NCBI RefSeq assembly: GCF_000739735.1
Contig: NZ_BBJF01000006.1
Span: 496,001 to 560,000, forward strand
Reading direction: 5' to 3'
DNA: 64,000 nt
DNA from: Paraburkholderia ginsengisoli NBRC 100965
Lineage (GTDB): Bacteria > Pseudomonadota > Gammaproteobacteria > Burkholderiales > Burkholderiaceae
The first letter of the stretch is position 1; each line of letters starts with the position of its first letter. Under the pieces are notes generated by a model that was not told where the DNA came from, did not search any database, and saw nothing but the letters and a program-made list of their open reading frames with translations. Both the position numbers and the translations under genes were made by a program. Of this stretch, positions 44,788 through 53,212 are shown piece after piece.

Positions 44788-45738
44788 ATGGTAATCAAAA
44801 ACCTTCTCCGAAGGCTCGACCTCACCACGCTTCAGCTCTTTCTCGCGGTCTACGAAGAAGGCACGCTCACGCGCGCGGCCGAGCGCGAGGCGATTGCCGT
44901 CTCCGCCGCAAGCAAGCGTCTGCTCGAACTCGAACAGGCGGTCGGCGCGACGCTGTTCCAGCGCACCGCGCGCGGCATGACGCTGACGCCGGCCGGCGAA
45001 ACGTTGCTGCATCACGCGCGCCGTGTGATGCGCGACATCGAGAACATCGGTATCGAACTGGCGGGTCACGCGAGCGGCGTGCGTGGCTACGTGCGGATGA
45101 TGGCGAATCTGTCGGCGATCGTCGAGTTTCTTCCCGAAGACTTGCGTGCGTTCCAGTTGCAGCACGAGCGCGTCAAGCTCGATCTCGAAGAGCGGCCGAG
45201 CGGCGGCGTGGTCGAAGCCGTCGACGACAGTCTCGCCGATCTCGGCATCTGTTCCGGCGACGCCGATACGCACGATCTGCACGTCGAGCACTATCGGCGC
45301 GATTCGCTGGTGCTCGTGATGCGCGACGATCATCCGCTGGCGGCGCGCACGAGTGTGGCTTTCGCCGAAACGCTCGACGGCGATCACGTCGGCCTGCACG
45401 CCGCGAGTTCGATCAACGCGCGCACGCATCTCGCCGCGCGCCAGGCAGGCAAGCCGCTGCGCCTGCGCATCCACGTGCCGGGTTTCGACGCGGTGTGCCG
45501 GATGGTGCAAGCCGGCATGGGCGTCGGCGTGCTGCCGGGCAAGGTGTATCAATTGATGGGCCGTTCGCTCGGGCTGGTCGGCACGCCGCTCGAAGACGAC
45601 TGGTCCGAACGCAGCCTCGTGCTGGTGGTGCGCGACGTCGACGCGCTTTCGCCGGTGAGCCGTTTGTTGTTCGATCACTTGCGTTCGATCGAAGCCTCGG
45701 AGGCCGCCGAAGCCCCGCCCACCGCCGCCAAACCCTGA
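44788..45738 (+). CDS. LysR-family transcriptional regulator
   Basis: 316 residues. N-terminal winged HTH (about 8-67: TTLQLFLAVYEEGTLTRAAE, AISAAS-type recognition helix, LFQRTARGMTLTPAG) and a periplasmic-binding-like effector domain (about 95-300). It lies 105 bp before the CoA-transferase/lyase operon on the same strand, so it probably activates those genes. The effector may be the pathway substrate or its CoA ester. Confidence 0.93.
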   Translation: MVIKNLLRRLDLTTLQLFLAVYEEGTLTRAAEREAIAVSAASKRLLELEQAVGATLFQRTARGMTLTPAGETLLHHARRVMRDIENIGIELAGHASGVRGYVRMMANLSAIVEFLPEDLRAFQLQHERVKLDLEERPSGGVVEAVDDSLADLGICSGDADTHDLHVEHYRRDSLVLVMRDDHPLAARTSVAFAETLDGDHVGLHAASSINARTHLAARQAGKPLRLRIHVPGFDAVCRMVQAGMGVGVLPGKVYQLMGRSLGLVGTPLEDDWSERSLVLVVRDVDALSPVSRLLFDHLRSIEASEAAEAPPTAAKP

Positions 45739-45776
45739 GCGTTCGCCATCCACGAACGGTCGTTGGCGAATTGCGG

Positions 45777-45805
45777 TTGGACGCCGCCGCCGCGCCGCTC
45801 ATAAG
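45777..45805 (+). promoter_or_regulatory. Candidate promoter of the CoA-transferase operon
   Basis: TTGGAC (45777-45782), 17 bp, CATAAG (45800-45805), between the LysR gene and the CoA-transferase. Just upstream the word pair CGCCA...TGGCG (45746-45776) frames a possible LysR binding site. Moderate consensus match only. Confidence 0.4.
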
Positions 45806-45843
45806 CTGTCTCTCACTACGAAACCAGCATTGGAGACAGCATC

Positions 45844-47037
45844 ATGGGTGGACCGCTTCAGGGTATTCGCGTCGTCGAGATCGGAACCCTCATCGCCGCG
45901 CCGTTCGCCGCGCGCCTCATGGCCGAGTTCGGCGCCGACGTGATCAAGATCGAAGCGCCAGAAACCGGCGACCCCCTTCGCAAATGGCGCAAGCTGCATG
46001 AAGGCACCTCGCTCTGGTGGTATCTGCAGTCGCGCAACAAGAAGTCCGTCTGCGTGAATCTGAAGTCGGCGGAGGGTGTCGAGATCGTCAAGCGGCTCGC
46101 CGCCGACGCCGACGTCGTGATCGAAAATCTGCGTCCCGGCGCGCTCGAAAAGCTCGGCCTCGGCTGGGACGTGCTGCACGCCATCAACCCCAAGCTGACG
46201 ATGGTCCGCATCTCCGGTTACGGCCAGTCCGGTCCGTATCGCGACCGGCCGGGCTTCGGCGCGATCGGCGAAGCGATGGGCGGAATTCGCTATACGACCG
46301 GCGAAGTCGACGGCGCACCGGCGCGCGTCGGCGTGAGTCTCGGCGATTCGCTCGCGTCGCTGCACGGCGTGATCGGCGCATTGATGTCGCTGCTGCGCGT
46401 GAAGACCGGCCAGGGCGAAGGTCAGGTGGTCGACGTGTCGCTGGTCGAGAGCGTGTTCAATCTGATGGAAAGCCTCGTGCCGGAATACGATCTGCTCGGC
46501 CACGTGCGCGAGCGCAGCGGCGGCGCGTTGCCGGGCATCGCGCCGTCGAACACGTATCGCACCGAGGACGACGGCTATGTCGTGATCGCCGGCAATAGCG
46601 ATCCGATCTTCAGGCGCCTGATGCACCTGATCGGCCGCCCCGATCTCGCCGACGATCCCGCGCTCGCGCACAACGACGGCCGCGCGAAGCAATCCGCGAT
46701 GCTCGATCAGGCGATCACCGCATGGACCTCGCGCCACGCGACCGACGACGTGCTGGCCGCGCTCGAACGCGCGGAAGTGCCGTCGGGGCGCATCTATTCG
46801 GTGGCCGATATCGTCGCCGATCCACACTACCAGGCGCGCGACATGTTGCTGCAAGCGCAATTGCCGGGCGGCGCGTCGGTGAAGATGCCGGGCATCGTGC
46901 CGAAGCTGTCCGACACGCCGGGCGAAGTACGCTGGCAAGGGCCGACGCTCGGCGAGCATACCGGCAGCGTACTTAGCGAGCTTGGGTTCGCCAACGAAGA
47001 CATCGAGCGGCTGCGCCGCGAAGGAGCCGTACAATGA
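45844..47037 (+). CDS. Class III (CaiB/BaiF) acyl-CoA transferase
   Basis: 397 residues: PLQGIRVVEIGTLIAAPFAA at the start, the catalytic Asp region (KIEAPETGDPLRKWRK), GYGQSGPYRDRPGFGAIGEA and the GEHTGSVLSELGF C-terminus, all CaiB/BaiF hallmarks. Transfers CoA between organic acids. Its ATG follows GGAGACA, and its stop overlaps the next start by four bases (ATGA). With a downstream HMG-CoA-lyase-like enzyme, the acceptor may be a hydroxy- or methyl-substituted dicarboxylate such as 3-hydroxy-3-methylglutarate or citramalate; that is inference. Confidence 0.92.
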   Translation: MGGPLQGIRVVEIGTLIAAPFAARLMAEFGADVIKIEAPETGDPLRKWRKLHEGTSLWWYLQSRNKKSVCVNLKSAEGVEIVKRLAADADVVIENLRPGALEKLGLGWDVLHAINPKLTMVRISGYGQSGPYRDRPGFGAIGEAMGGIRYTTGEVDGAPARVGVSLGDSLASLHGVIGALMSLLRVKTGQGEGQVVDVSLVESVFNLMESLVPEYDLLGHVRERSGGALPGIAPSNTYRTEDDGYVVIAGNSDPIFRRLMHLIGRPDLADDPALAHNDGRAKQSAMLDQAITAWTSRHATDDVLAALERAEVPSGRIYSVADIVADPHYQARDMLLQAQLPGGASVKMPGIVPKLSDTPGEVRWQGPTLGEHTGSVLSELGFANEDIERLRREGAVQ

Positions 47038-47987
47038 ACGCCACCCCTAACAGCACGCAATTCGACAAACTGATCGTGCAGGAAGTCTCGCCGCGCGATG
47101 GCTTGCAGATCGAGCCCACGTGGGTCGAGACCGTCGACAAGATCGAATTGATCGATTCGCTATCGACCGCGGGCTTCACGCGCATCGAGGCGGGCTCGTT
47201 CGTGTCGCCGAAAGCGATTCCCGCCTTGCGCGACGGCGACGCTGTATTCCAGCAGATAGCGCGGCATCCCGGTGTGATCTACGTCGCGCTGGTGCCGAAC
47301 CTGAAGGGCGCCGAGCGCGCGCTCGCCGCGCGGGCCGACGAACTGAACCTCGTGATGTCCGCGAGTCAGACCCACAACCGCGCGAACATGCGCATGAGTT
47401 GCGAGTCGTCCCTGCGTGCATTCGACGACATCGTGCGGCACGTGAAGGGCTCGGGCGTGCTGCTGAACGCGTCGGTGGCGACGGCGTTCGGCTGCCCGTT
47501 CGAAGGCCGCATCGACGAAGAGCGTGTGGTCGGCATTGTCGATACGTATCGCGAGATGGGCATCGAAGGCATCACGCTCGCCGACACGACCGGCATGGCG
47601 AATCCGCGCCAGGTGGCGCGGCTCGTGAAACGCGTGCTCGAACGCGTGCCGGCCGCCGCGCTCACGCTGCACTTTCACAACACGCGCGGGCTGGGTCTCG
47701 CGAATGTGCTGGCTGCGTATGAAGTCGGCGCGCGCCGCTTCGACGCGGCGCTCGGCGGCCTCGGCGGCTGTCCGTTCGCGCCGGGCGCGTCGGGCAACAT
47801 CTGCACGGAAGACCTCGTGAACATGTGCGACGAGATGGGTATTCCCACCGGGATCGATCTGCAAAAGCTGATCGCGCTATCGCGTGGTCTGCCCGCGTTG
47901 CTCGGCCACGACGTGCCGGGGCAACTCGCGAAGGCGGGCCGCAATGGCGACCTGCATCCCGTGCCTGACTACGTTCTACAGATCTGA
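47034..47987 (+). CDS. Hydroxymethylglutaryl-CoA lyase-family enzyme
   Basis: 317 residues of the HMGL-like TIM-barrel family. EVSPRDGLQIEP near the start carries the Arg-Asp metal/active-site pair, with TLADTTGMANP, LHFHNTRGLGLAN (HxH metal ligands) and the loop cysteine segment GGLGGCPFAPGASGN with the catalytic-loop Cys. These are the residues of true HMG-CoA lyases (splitting HMG-CoA to acetoacetate and acetyl-CoA), though a citramalyl-type substrate is possible. Coupled to the CoA-transferase. Confidence 0.9.
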   Translation: MNATPNSTQFDKLIVQEVSPRDGLQIEPTWVETVDKIELIDSLSTAGFTRIEAGSFVSPKAIPALRDGDAVFQQIARHPGVIYVALVPNLKGAERALAARADELNLVMSASQTHNRANMRMSCESSLRAFDDIVRHVKGSGVLLNASVATAFGCPFEGRIDEERVVGIVDTYREMGIEGITLADTTGMANPRQVARLVKRVLERVPAAALTLHFHNTRGLGLANVLAAYEVGARRFDAALGGLGGCPFAPGASGNICTEDLVNMCDEMGIPTGIDLQKLIALSRGLPALLGHDVPGQLAKAGRNGDLHPVPDYVLQI

Positions 47988-48063
47988 CGTTCCCCCGACC
48001 AATCAATTCACCAACCGACTAAACGACCGGACGGCATTGCCGAATCCGGCATTGGAGACAAGC

Positions 48064-49395
48064 ATGAGTGACCTGGGCGCAGTTGCAAGCGGCAGTCGTC
48101 AGCAGAGCGCGGACGACCTCGTGGCCGTGATCCGCAAAGTCGCGTGGCGGCTGATGCCGTTGATCATGATCTGCTATCTGTTCGCGTTCTTCGACCGCAT
48201 CAACATCAGCTTCGCGAAATTCCAGTTGCAGAGCGATCTCGGCCTGTCCGATACCGCATACGGCCTGGGCGCGAGTCTGTTCGTGATCGGCTACGTATTG
48301 TTCGAAGTGCCTAGCAATCTGTTTCTGTACAAGGTCGGCGCGCGGCGCTGGATCGCGCGGATCATGATTTCGTGGGGGCTCGCGACGGCGGCAATGGTAT
48401 TCGTCAACAACGAATGGCAGTTCTACGGGCTGCGCTTCGTGATCGGTGCGATGGAAGCGGGCTTCGCACCCGGCGTGCTGTATTACCTGACGCTGTGGTT
48501 TCCGCCGAGCTATCGCGGGCGTATCACGTCGATGCTGTTTCTGGCGTCCGCGTTCTCGGGCCTGGTCGGCGCGCCGCTCGCGGGGCTCGTGATCGGACAT
48601 ATGAACGGCGTGCTCGGCATGCCGGGCTGGCACTGGCTGTTTCTGCTCGGCGGCTTGCCCTGTGTCGTGCTCGGGATTCTGGTGTTGAAACTGCTCAAGG
48701 ATCGTATCGAGGACGCGGGCTGGTTGTCGGCGTCGGAGAAGACGCTGCTGGCCGGACAGATTGCGCAGCAGAGCCGTCATTCGAACACCGGTCATTCGCT
48801 GATGGGGGCGCTCAAGACACCGGGCTTTCTGACGCTGGGCCTGGTGTACTTCCTGATTCAGGTGGCGTCGTACGGATTGAATTTCTGGACGCCGCATCTG
48901 ATTCACGTGGCGGGCACCAACAACCCGACCATGATCGGTTTGCTGACGGCGGTGCCTTATGTGTGCGGCGCGATCTGCATGGTGGTGGTGGGGCGTCTGT
49001 CCGACGCGACCGGCGAACGGCGCAAGTTCGTGTTCGGCCTGCTGGTGATGTCGGCAATCGGCTTCTTTGCCGCGGGCTTCTTCGACAAGCAGACGACATT
49101 GCTGGTGATCGCGCTGGCCGTGATGGGCGCGGGCGTGGTGGCGTCGATTCCGGCGTTCTGGGCGCTGCCGCCCAAGTTGCTGACGGGTGCAGGCGCGGCC
49201 GGCGGGATCGCGTTGATCAATACGCTTGGACAGCTCGGCGGGATCGTGAGCCCGATCATGGTGGGTCGCGTGAAGGATCTGACGGGCAGCACGACGCCCG
49301 CGTTGTACGTGATCGGCACGATGAGCGTGATCTGCGCGCTGATCATGCTGTACGGGATGCCGGAGTCGCTGCGTCGGAAGGAGACGGCGCGCTGA
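48064..49395 (+). CDS. MFS transporter, anion:cation symporter type
   Basis: 443 residues with 12 hydrophobic segments. FAFFDRINISFAKFQLQSDL in TM1, FEVPSNLFLYKVGARRWIAR and WFPPSYRGRITSMLF are typical of the tartrate/phthalate-type anion:cation symporter group. Start ATG 48064 follows GGAGACAAGC. Third gene after the LysR regulator, so it probably imports the acid activated by the CoA-transferase. A 12-bp leader word CATTGGAGACA is shared with the CoA-transferase gene. Confidence 0.92.
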   Translation: MSDLGAVASGSRQQSADDLVAVIRKVAWRLMPLIMICYLFAFFDRINISFAKFQLQSDLGLSDTAYGLGASLFVIGYVLFEVPSNLFLYKVGARRWIARIMISWGLATAAMVFVNNEWQFYGLRFVIGAMEAGFAPGVLYYLTLWFPPSYRGRITSMLFLASAFSGLVGAPLAGLVIGHMNGVLGMPGWHWLFLLGGLPCVVLGILVLKLLKDRIEDAGWLSASEKTLLAGQIAQQSRHSNTGHSLMGALKTPGFLTLGLVYFLIQVASYGLNFWTPHLIHVAGTNNPTMIGLLTAVPYVCGAICMVVVGRLSDATGERRKFVFGLLVMSAIGFFAAGFFDKQTTLLVIALAVMGAGVVASIPAFWALPPKLLTGAGAAGGIALINTLGQLGGIVSPIMVGRVKDLTGSTTPALYVIGTMSVICALIMLYGMPESLRRKETAR

Positions 49396-49450
49396 GCGGA
49401 TGCTGCTCGCGACAGCACCGATGGAAGATTAGCCTGTGTCGTCAACTACT

Positions 49451-49505
49451 TGGTAGTGCTGTGCGCAAGTTGTCCACAGCCTTGCCAACAAATTATGTGG
49501 ACAAC
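49451..49505. repeat. Direct repeat copy 1 with inverted DnaA-like boxes
   Basis: Contains GTTGTCCACA (49469-49478), 17 bp, TGTGGACAAC (49496-49505), a perfect inverted pair. The surrounding 55 bp (TGGTAGTGCTGTG..., CTTGCCAACA) recurs at 49632. The boxes differ from the DnaA consensus by one base (TTGTCCACA). Confidence 0.75.
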
Positions 49506-49631
49506 TGGAGACGAGGACGCGTCGTGTCGCAAGGCGTCCTTGCTAAACGAGCCGTCAGTCGCGGCGGACTTCAGGGAACCGCGGAATGCCTACACTGAAG
49601 CCGCCGTTCATTATTCCAACTGCCTCAACCA

Positions 49632-49688
49632 CTTAGCTGTGCTGTGAGAGCGTTGTCCACAGGCTTGCCAACATTTTAGGTGGACAAG
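49632..49688. repeat. Direct repeat copy 2 with inverted DnaA-like boxes
   Basis: GTTGTCCACA (49652-49661), 17 bp, GGTGGACAAG (49679-49688), with CTTGCCAACA in the spacer as in copy 1. 181-183 bp from the first copy. The right box is slightly degenerate. Confidence 0.75.
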
Positions 49689-49712
49689 TTTGGGTGGACG
49701 AACCTCCGGCAA

Positions 49713-50531
49713 TCAGGATGCCGAAGTCGAGGTTTTCTTGACGACGAAAATGATGCCGGCCGTTTTGTCCGTCTTCGAGGTCGCGCCGTAAAGCTTCGAC
49801 TCGGTGGAGTCGTAGAGGCCCAGGCCGGTCATCGCAGTGCCGCTATAGGTGCAGACGGTCGCCGCGAACGTGATGCTGAGGTCGTACGCATTGTTCGTGG
49901 CATGCGGCGCGACTGTCCCCGAGAAGAAGCAGCCGCTCGCGCTTTGACCGGTCACCGTGCCCGCCGGCAGGATAATCAGCGAGAGGTCTTCCGTTCCGCC
50001 GGCAGTCGTACCTACCGTGCCGGAATAGATGCCGGCCACCGTTGTGAGCGACGGTGTGGCTGCGGACAGCGTGCTGTTATAGGTGGACGCAAACGTATTG
50101 GCTGCGCCATTGCTGTTATGCGTGAAGGTCCCCGACATGGACGCGTAGGTCGTATAGCTCGCCGAGAGCGTAGTGGCCGCGACGCCGGTGCTCAAACCGG
50201 TGGTCGTCACCTGGTAGTCGTACGCGTTCGACGACGAGAAACTGCCGCCCGAACCGCTGCCCGTGCCGACTACTACGCCGCCGACCGGGTTCGTCGTTGT
50301 GTTCGTCGCGGTAGTTGCTGCGGCGGCGGTGGTCGGCACGCCGCTGTAGAAATCGTAGAACGTGCCGTCGGTCAGCACCATCGATACGAAAGTCCGTGAA
50401 TCTCCCGTCGTGCCTTTGAAGATGCCGACAAAACTGTCCGGCACGGCCGGCGCACTGCCGCTATCGCCACCGCCACCACAACCCGCCAATACAGACGCCG
50501 AAATAAGCGCAACGCCGATCCGTTTATTCAT
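49713..50531 (-). CDS. Thr/Ser-rich hypothetical lipoprotein
   Basis: 272 residues from ATG 50529-50531. The N-terminus is a lipoprotein signal (GVALISASVLAGC, lipobox LAGC, Cys at about 17) followed by GGGG. The mature part is a low-complexity Thr/Ser/Ala/Gly protein with strand-like repeats (SASYTTYASMSGTFTHNSNG) and Cys pairs near the C-terminus. Similar lipoproteins are common in the genus, none of known function. Probably surface or periplasmic, lipid-anchored. Confidence 0.8.
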   Translation of the reverse strand: MNKRIGVALISASVLAGCGGGGDSGSAPAVPDSFVGIFKGTTGDSRTFVSMVLTDGTFYDFYSGVPTTAAAATTATNTTTNPVGGVVVGTGSGSGGSFSSSNAYDYQVTTTGLSTGVAATTLSASYTTYASMSGTFTHNSNGAANTFASTYNSTLSAATPSLTTVAGIYSGTVGTTAGGTEDLSLIILPAGTVTGQSASGCFFSGTVAPHATNNAYDLSITFAATVCTYSGTAMTGLGLYDSTESKLYGATSKTDKTAGIIFVVKKTSTSAS

Positions 50532-50866
50532 TCTAAAAGCTCTTATTCGATCAAGGAATTGCGCGAATAATAGATTGGCGGCGCATGAGGCCATGCGCTA
50601 ATAAAAAGCGAGTGTTGCTTTCTGTTTAATCGATTGAGACGCCATTCAATCGGCCCTTGCGATCCTTTGCTGTAACGCCGTTGCGGCGGGTGGCGCAATA
50701 GATTTCTTTTGCTTACGAAGCGCCGGTAAATCGTTATTTTTCGTGTATATGGCGGGAGACTTATGGAAATGAAAAGCAAAGCCGAAAGCAGGCGCCGACA
50801 TAAAGTTGGCACCTTTAATTCCGGATTTTGACAGCGTAATCATTTAACGCAATTTGCCGGAATGCC
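50532..50866. other. Intergenic region, nothing recognised
   Basis: 335 bp between two leftward genes; A+T content is raised from 50700 to 50850, likely the lipoprotein promoter region. No repeat or gene seen. Confidence 0.4.
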
Positions 50867-51592
50867 TCAAGTCTTCAACACCGATCCCGCCGCCGCTTCC
50901 TGCGACTGCACCTGCAACACCGCATCGCGCTTGTCGAGCAGATGCTGCCGCAAAATCGCGCTCAGCTTCTTGCCGTCACGCGCTTCCAACGCCTTCAACA
51001 TTTCATCGTGATCGTGAATGGCGCTGTCCCACTTCGGAACCTGAAAGTTCGAACGGAACCGCAGCGCCTGCAAGCGCCGGTTCACCGCGATATACGTCTG
51101 CCGTAGCGCCGAATTTCTCGCCGCCTCGTTGATCTTGTCATGGATCGCCTGATTGCGGCTGTAGTAACCAGGCAGATCGTTCTGCGTGCGGCACGCGAGC
51201 ATCGCGTAATGCAGCGCCTTGATCTCGGCCAACTCGGCCGCGGTCATCCGTTCCGCAGCGAGTTCGCCGGAAAACGCTTCGAGGCCGCTCATCAGTTCGA
51301 AGGTCTCGCGCAACTCCGCCTCCGACATCTTCGACACCGACGCGCCCCGATTCGGCGAAATTTCGATCAGCCCTTCGGCGGCCAGCACCTTCAGCGCCTC
51401 ACGCAGCGGCGTGCGCGAGATACCAAGCGTTTCGCACAACTCACGCTCATTCAGTTTCTTGCCCGGCTCCAGCACCCCTTCGACGATAAAGCGGCGGATG
51501 TGCTCCACCACCGTGTCGTGCAAGCGCTGGCGCTCGACCTTCGGCATCAGCGGGGAAGCGGTTACACCCGCGTTGAAATCCGAATTTTGCAT
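50867..51592 (-). CDS. GntR-family regulator, FCD subfamily
   Basis: 241 residues: winged HTH (about 20-85, LNERELCETLGISRTPLREA, LIEISPNRGASV) and a C-terminal all-helical FCD ligand domain (about 95-225) with Asp/His metal-site residues (SRNQAIHDKINEAARNSALR). Divergent from the aminotransferase gene. A 13-bp word is shared by both starts, which suggests it controls itself and the aminotransferase operon. The effector may be a hydroxy- or keto-acid. Confidence 0.92.
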   Translation of the reverse strand: MQNSDFNAGVTASPLMPKVERQRLHDTVVEHIRRFIVEGVLEPGKKLNERELCETLGISRTPLREALKVLAAEGLIEISPNRGASVSKMSEAELRETFELMSGLEAFSGELAAERMTAAELAEIKALHYAMLACRTQNDLPGYYSRNQAIHDKINEAARNSALRQTYIAVNRRLQALRFRSNFQVPKWDSAIHDHDEMLKALEARDGKKLSAILRQHLLDKRDAVLQVQSQEAAAGSVLKT

Positions 51593-51594
51593 AC
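51582..51594 (-). promoter_or_regulatory. Candidate GntR operator at its own start
   Basis: GAATTTTGCATAC, overlapping the GntR start codon and part of a TTTTG-CATA-CAAAA inverted repeat (51585-51598). Twelve of thirteen bases match the reverse complement of the word at 51727. Confidence 0.5.
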
Positions 51595-51726
51595 AAAAGT
51601 CCTCAACATCGCATGAGTCGGGATTTTATCGGAAGCCGAAAGATTAGTTAATAGCGCGGGTAAACACGGGCGCCAAGCTGCCAATTTCGCCTTGGGCTCG
51701 TCGCGGATCGTCTGATATAGTTTTTT

Positions 51727-51739
51727 GAATGCAAAATTC
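51727..51739 (+). promoter_or_regulatory. Candidate GntR operator before the aminotransferase
   Basis: GAATGCAAAATTC inside the inverted repeat TTGAAT-GCAAA-ATTCAA (51725-51741), 13 bp before the start codon. Shares its core with the word at the GntR start. Confidence 0.55.
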
Positions 51740-51754
51740 AATCGGAGGAGCCCA

Positions 51755-52975
51755 ATGCTCAAGCTAGACTTTCATCCCGCTGGCCGCCACTTCCTGCAGA
51801 TTCCGGGTCCGAGCCCGGTGCCCGACCGCATCCTCCGCGCGATGAGCTATCCGACCATCGACCATCGCGGTCCCGAGTTCGGGGAACTGGGTCTGAAGGT
51901 GCTCGACGGCATTAAGAAGATCTTCAAGACGCAGCAACCGGTGGTGATCTATCCGGCTTCCGGCACGGGCGCGTGGGAAGCGGCGCTGTCCAACACGCTG
52001 AGCCCCGGCGACCACGTGCTGATGTTCGAGACGGGCCACTTCGCGACGCTGTGGAAAAAGATGGCGGAAAACCTCGGGCTCAAGCCGGAGTTTCTCGGGC
52101 TGCCGGGCATCGAAGGCTGGCGGTGCGGAGTTCAGCCGCAGATGATCGAAGAGCGCCTGCGCGCCGACACGCAACACGCGATCAAGGCGGTGTGCGTCGT
52201 GCACAACGAAACCTCCACGGGCGTCACGTCCGACATCGCGGCCGTGCGCCGCGCAATCGACGCGGCGGGTCATCCGGCGCTGCTGCTGGTCGACACGATC
52301 TCGGGCCTCGCCTGCGCCGACTATCGCCACGACGAATGGGGTGTCGACGTGACCGTGTCGGGTTCGCAGAAGGGTTTGATGCTGCCGCCGGGCATCAGCT
52401 TCAACGCGATCTCGCCGAAAGCGCTGGCCGCCAGCAAGCACGCGAAACTGCCGCGCGCCTTCTGGGACTGGAGCGAAATCGTCGAGATGAACAAGACCGG
52501 CTACTGGCCGTACACGCCGAACACGAACCTGCTCTACGGCTTGCACGAAGCGCTGGAGATGATCCTCGGCGAAGGGCTCGACAACGTGTTCGCGCGTCAC
52601 GAGCGTCTCGCCGAAGCGACCCGCCGCGCGGTGCGCGCGTGGGGCCTGGAAATCCAGTGCGCGGACCCGGCCGTGTATAGCCCGGTGCTGACCGGTGTGA
52701 TGATGCCCGACGGCGTCGACGCCGACGCGGTGCGCAAGCTCATCTACGAACGCTTCGACATGTCGCTCGGCACGGGCCTCGGCAAGATGAAAGGCCGCAT
52801 GTTCCGCATCGGCCACCTCGGCGATTGCAACGACCTGATGCTGCTCGCCACGCTCGCCGGTTGCGAAATGGGCTTGCGTCTCGCGGGTGTGCCGCTCAAG
52901 GAAAGCGGCTTGCCTGCCGCTATGGAGTGGTTGAGCCAGCCGGTCAAGAGGTCCGGTTTGAAGGCCGCGGCCTGA
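51755..52975 (+). CDS. Serine/alanine-glyoxylate aminotransferase
   Basis: Class V PLP aminotransferase of 406 residues, ATG 51755 after CGGAGGAG. PLP lysine K206 (SGSQKGLMLPPG), the phosphate-anchoring GTGAWEAALSN (about 70-80) and VHNETSTGV (about 149-157) match the SgaA/AGT group. Converts glyoxylate to glycine with serine or alanine as donor. Begins a rightward cluster with an MFS carrier, a FAH-family protein and an FAD/Fe-S dehydrogenase, probably a 2-hydroxyacid/glyoxylate route under GntR control. Confidence 0.92.
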   Translation: MLKLDFHPAGRHFLQIPGPSPVPDRILRAMSYPTIDHRGPEFGELGLKVLDGIKKIFKTQQPVVIYPASGTGAWEAALSNTLSPGDHVLMFETGHFATLWKKMAENLGLKPEFLGLPGIEGWRCGVQPQMIEERLRADTQHAIKAVCVVHNETSTGVTSDIAAVRRAIDAAGHPALLLVDTISGLACADYRHDEWGVDVTVSGSQKGLMLPPGISFNAISPKALAASKHAKLPRAFWDWSEIVEMNKTGYWPYTPNTNLLYGLHEALEMILGEGLDNVFARHERLAEATRRAVRAWGLEIQCADPAVYSPVLTGVMMPDGVDADAVRKLIYERFDMSLGTGLGKMKGRMFRIGHLGDCNDLMLLATLAGCEMGLRLAGVPLKESGLPAAMEWLSQPVKRSGLKAAA

Positions 52976-53212
52976 GTTGCGCCGGGCGGGCGCGCCCGGC
53001 ACCCGCAGCACGCTCGGAAGCGTCAGCCTCAAAAGAAGAAACGAAGGGCAGCGAGGGAGGGCAGGGAGCACTCCGTTCGAGCACTCGACAAGCCGCGCAT
53101 AGAACGCGGCGCGAACAACATGCAATGCGTCCGCAGCAGCGCGTGCCGCTGACGGCCGACGACGTGGCGCGCCACTCAGGCGCGCCGTCGACACATGCAA
53201 TGGAGAGAGACG

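Larger units (their letters stand above)
49396..49712. other. Intergenic region with duplicated DnaA-box pairs
   Basis: 317 bp between converging genes; the two repeats listed separately fill much of it. The 140 bp between them shows no gene or hairpin that I can name. Confidence 0.6.

Noticed and set aside
45799..47034. 411-codon minus-strand frame over the CoA-transferase
   Set aside because: Antisense shadow; the plus frame carries the CaiB/BaiF motifs.
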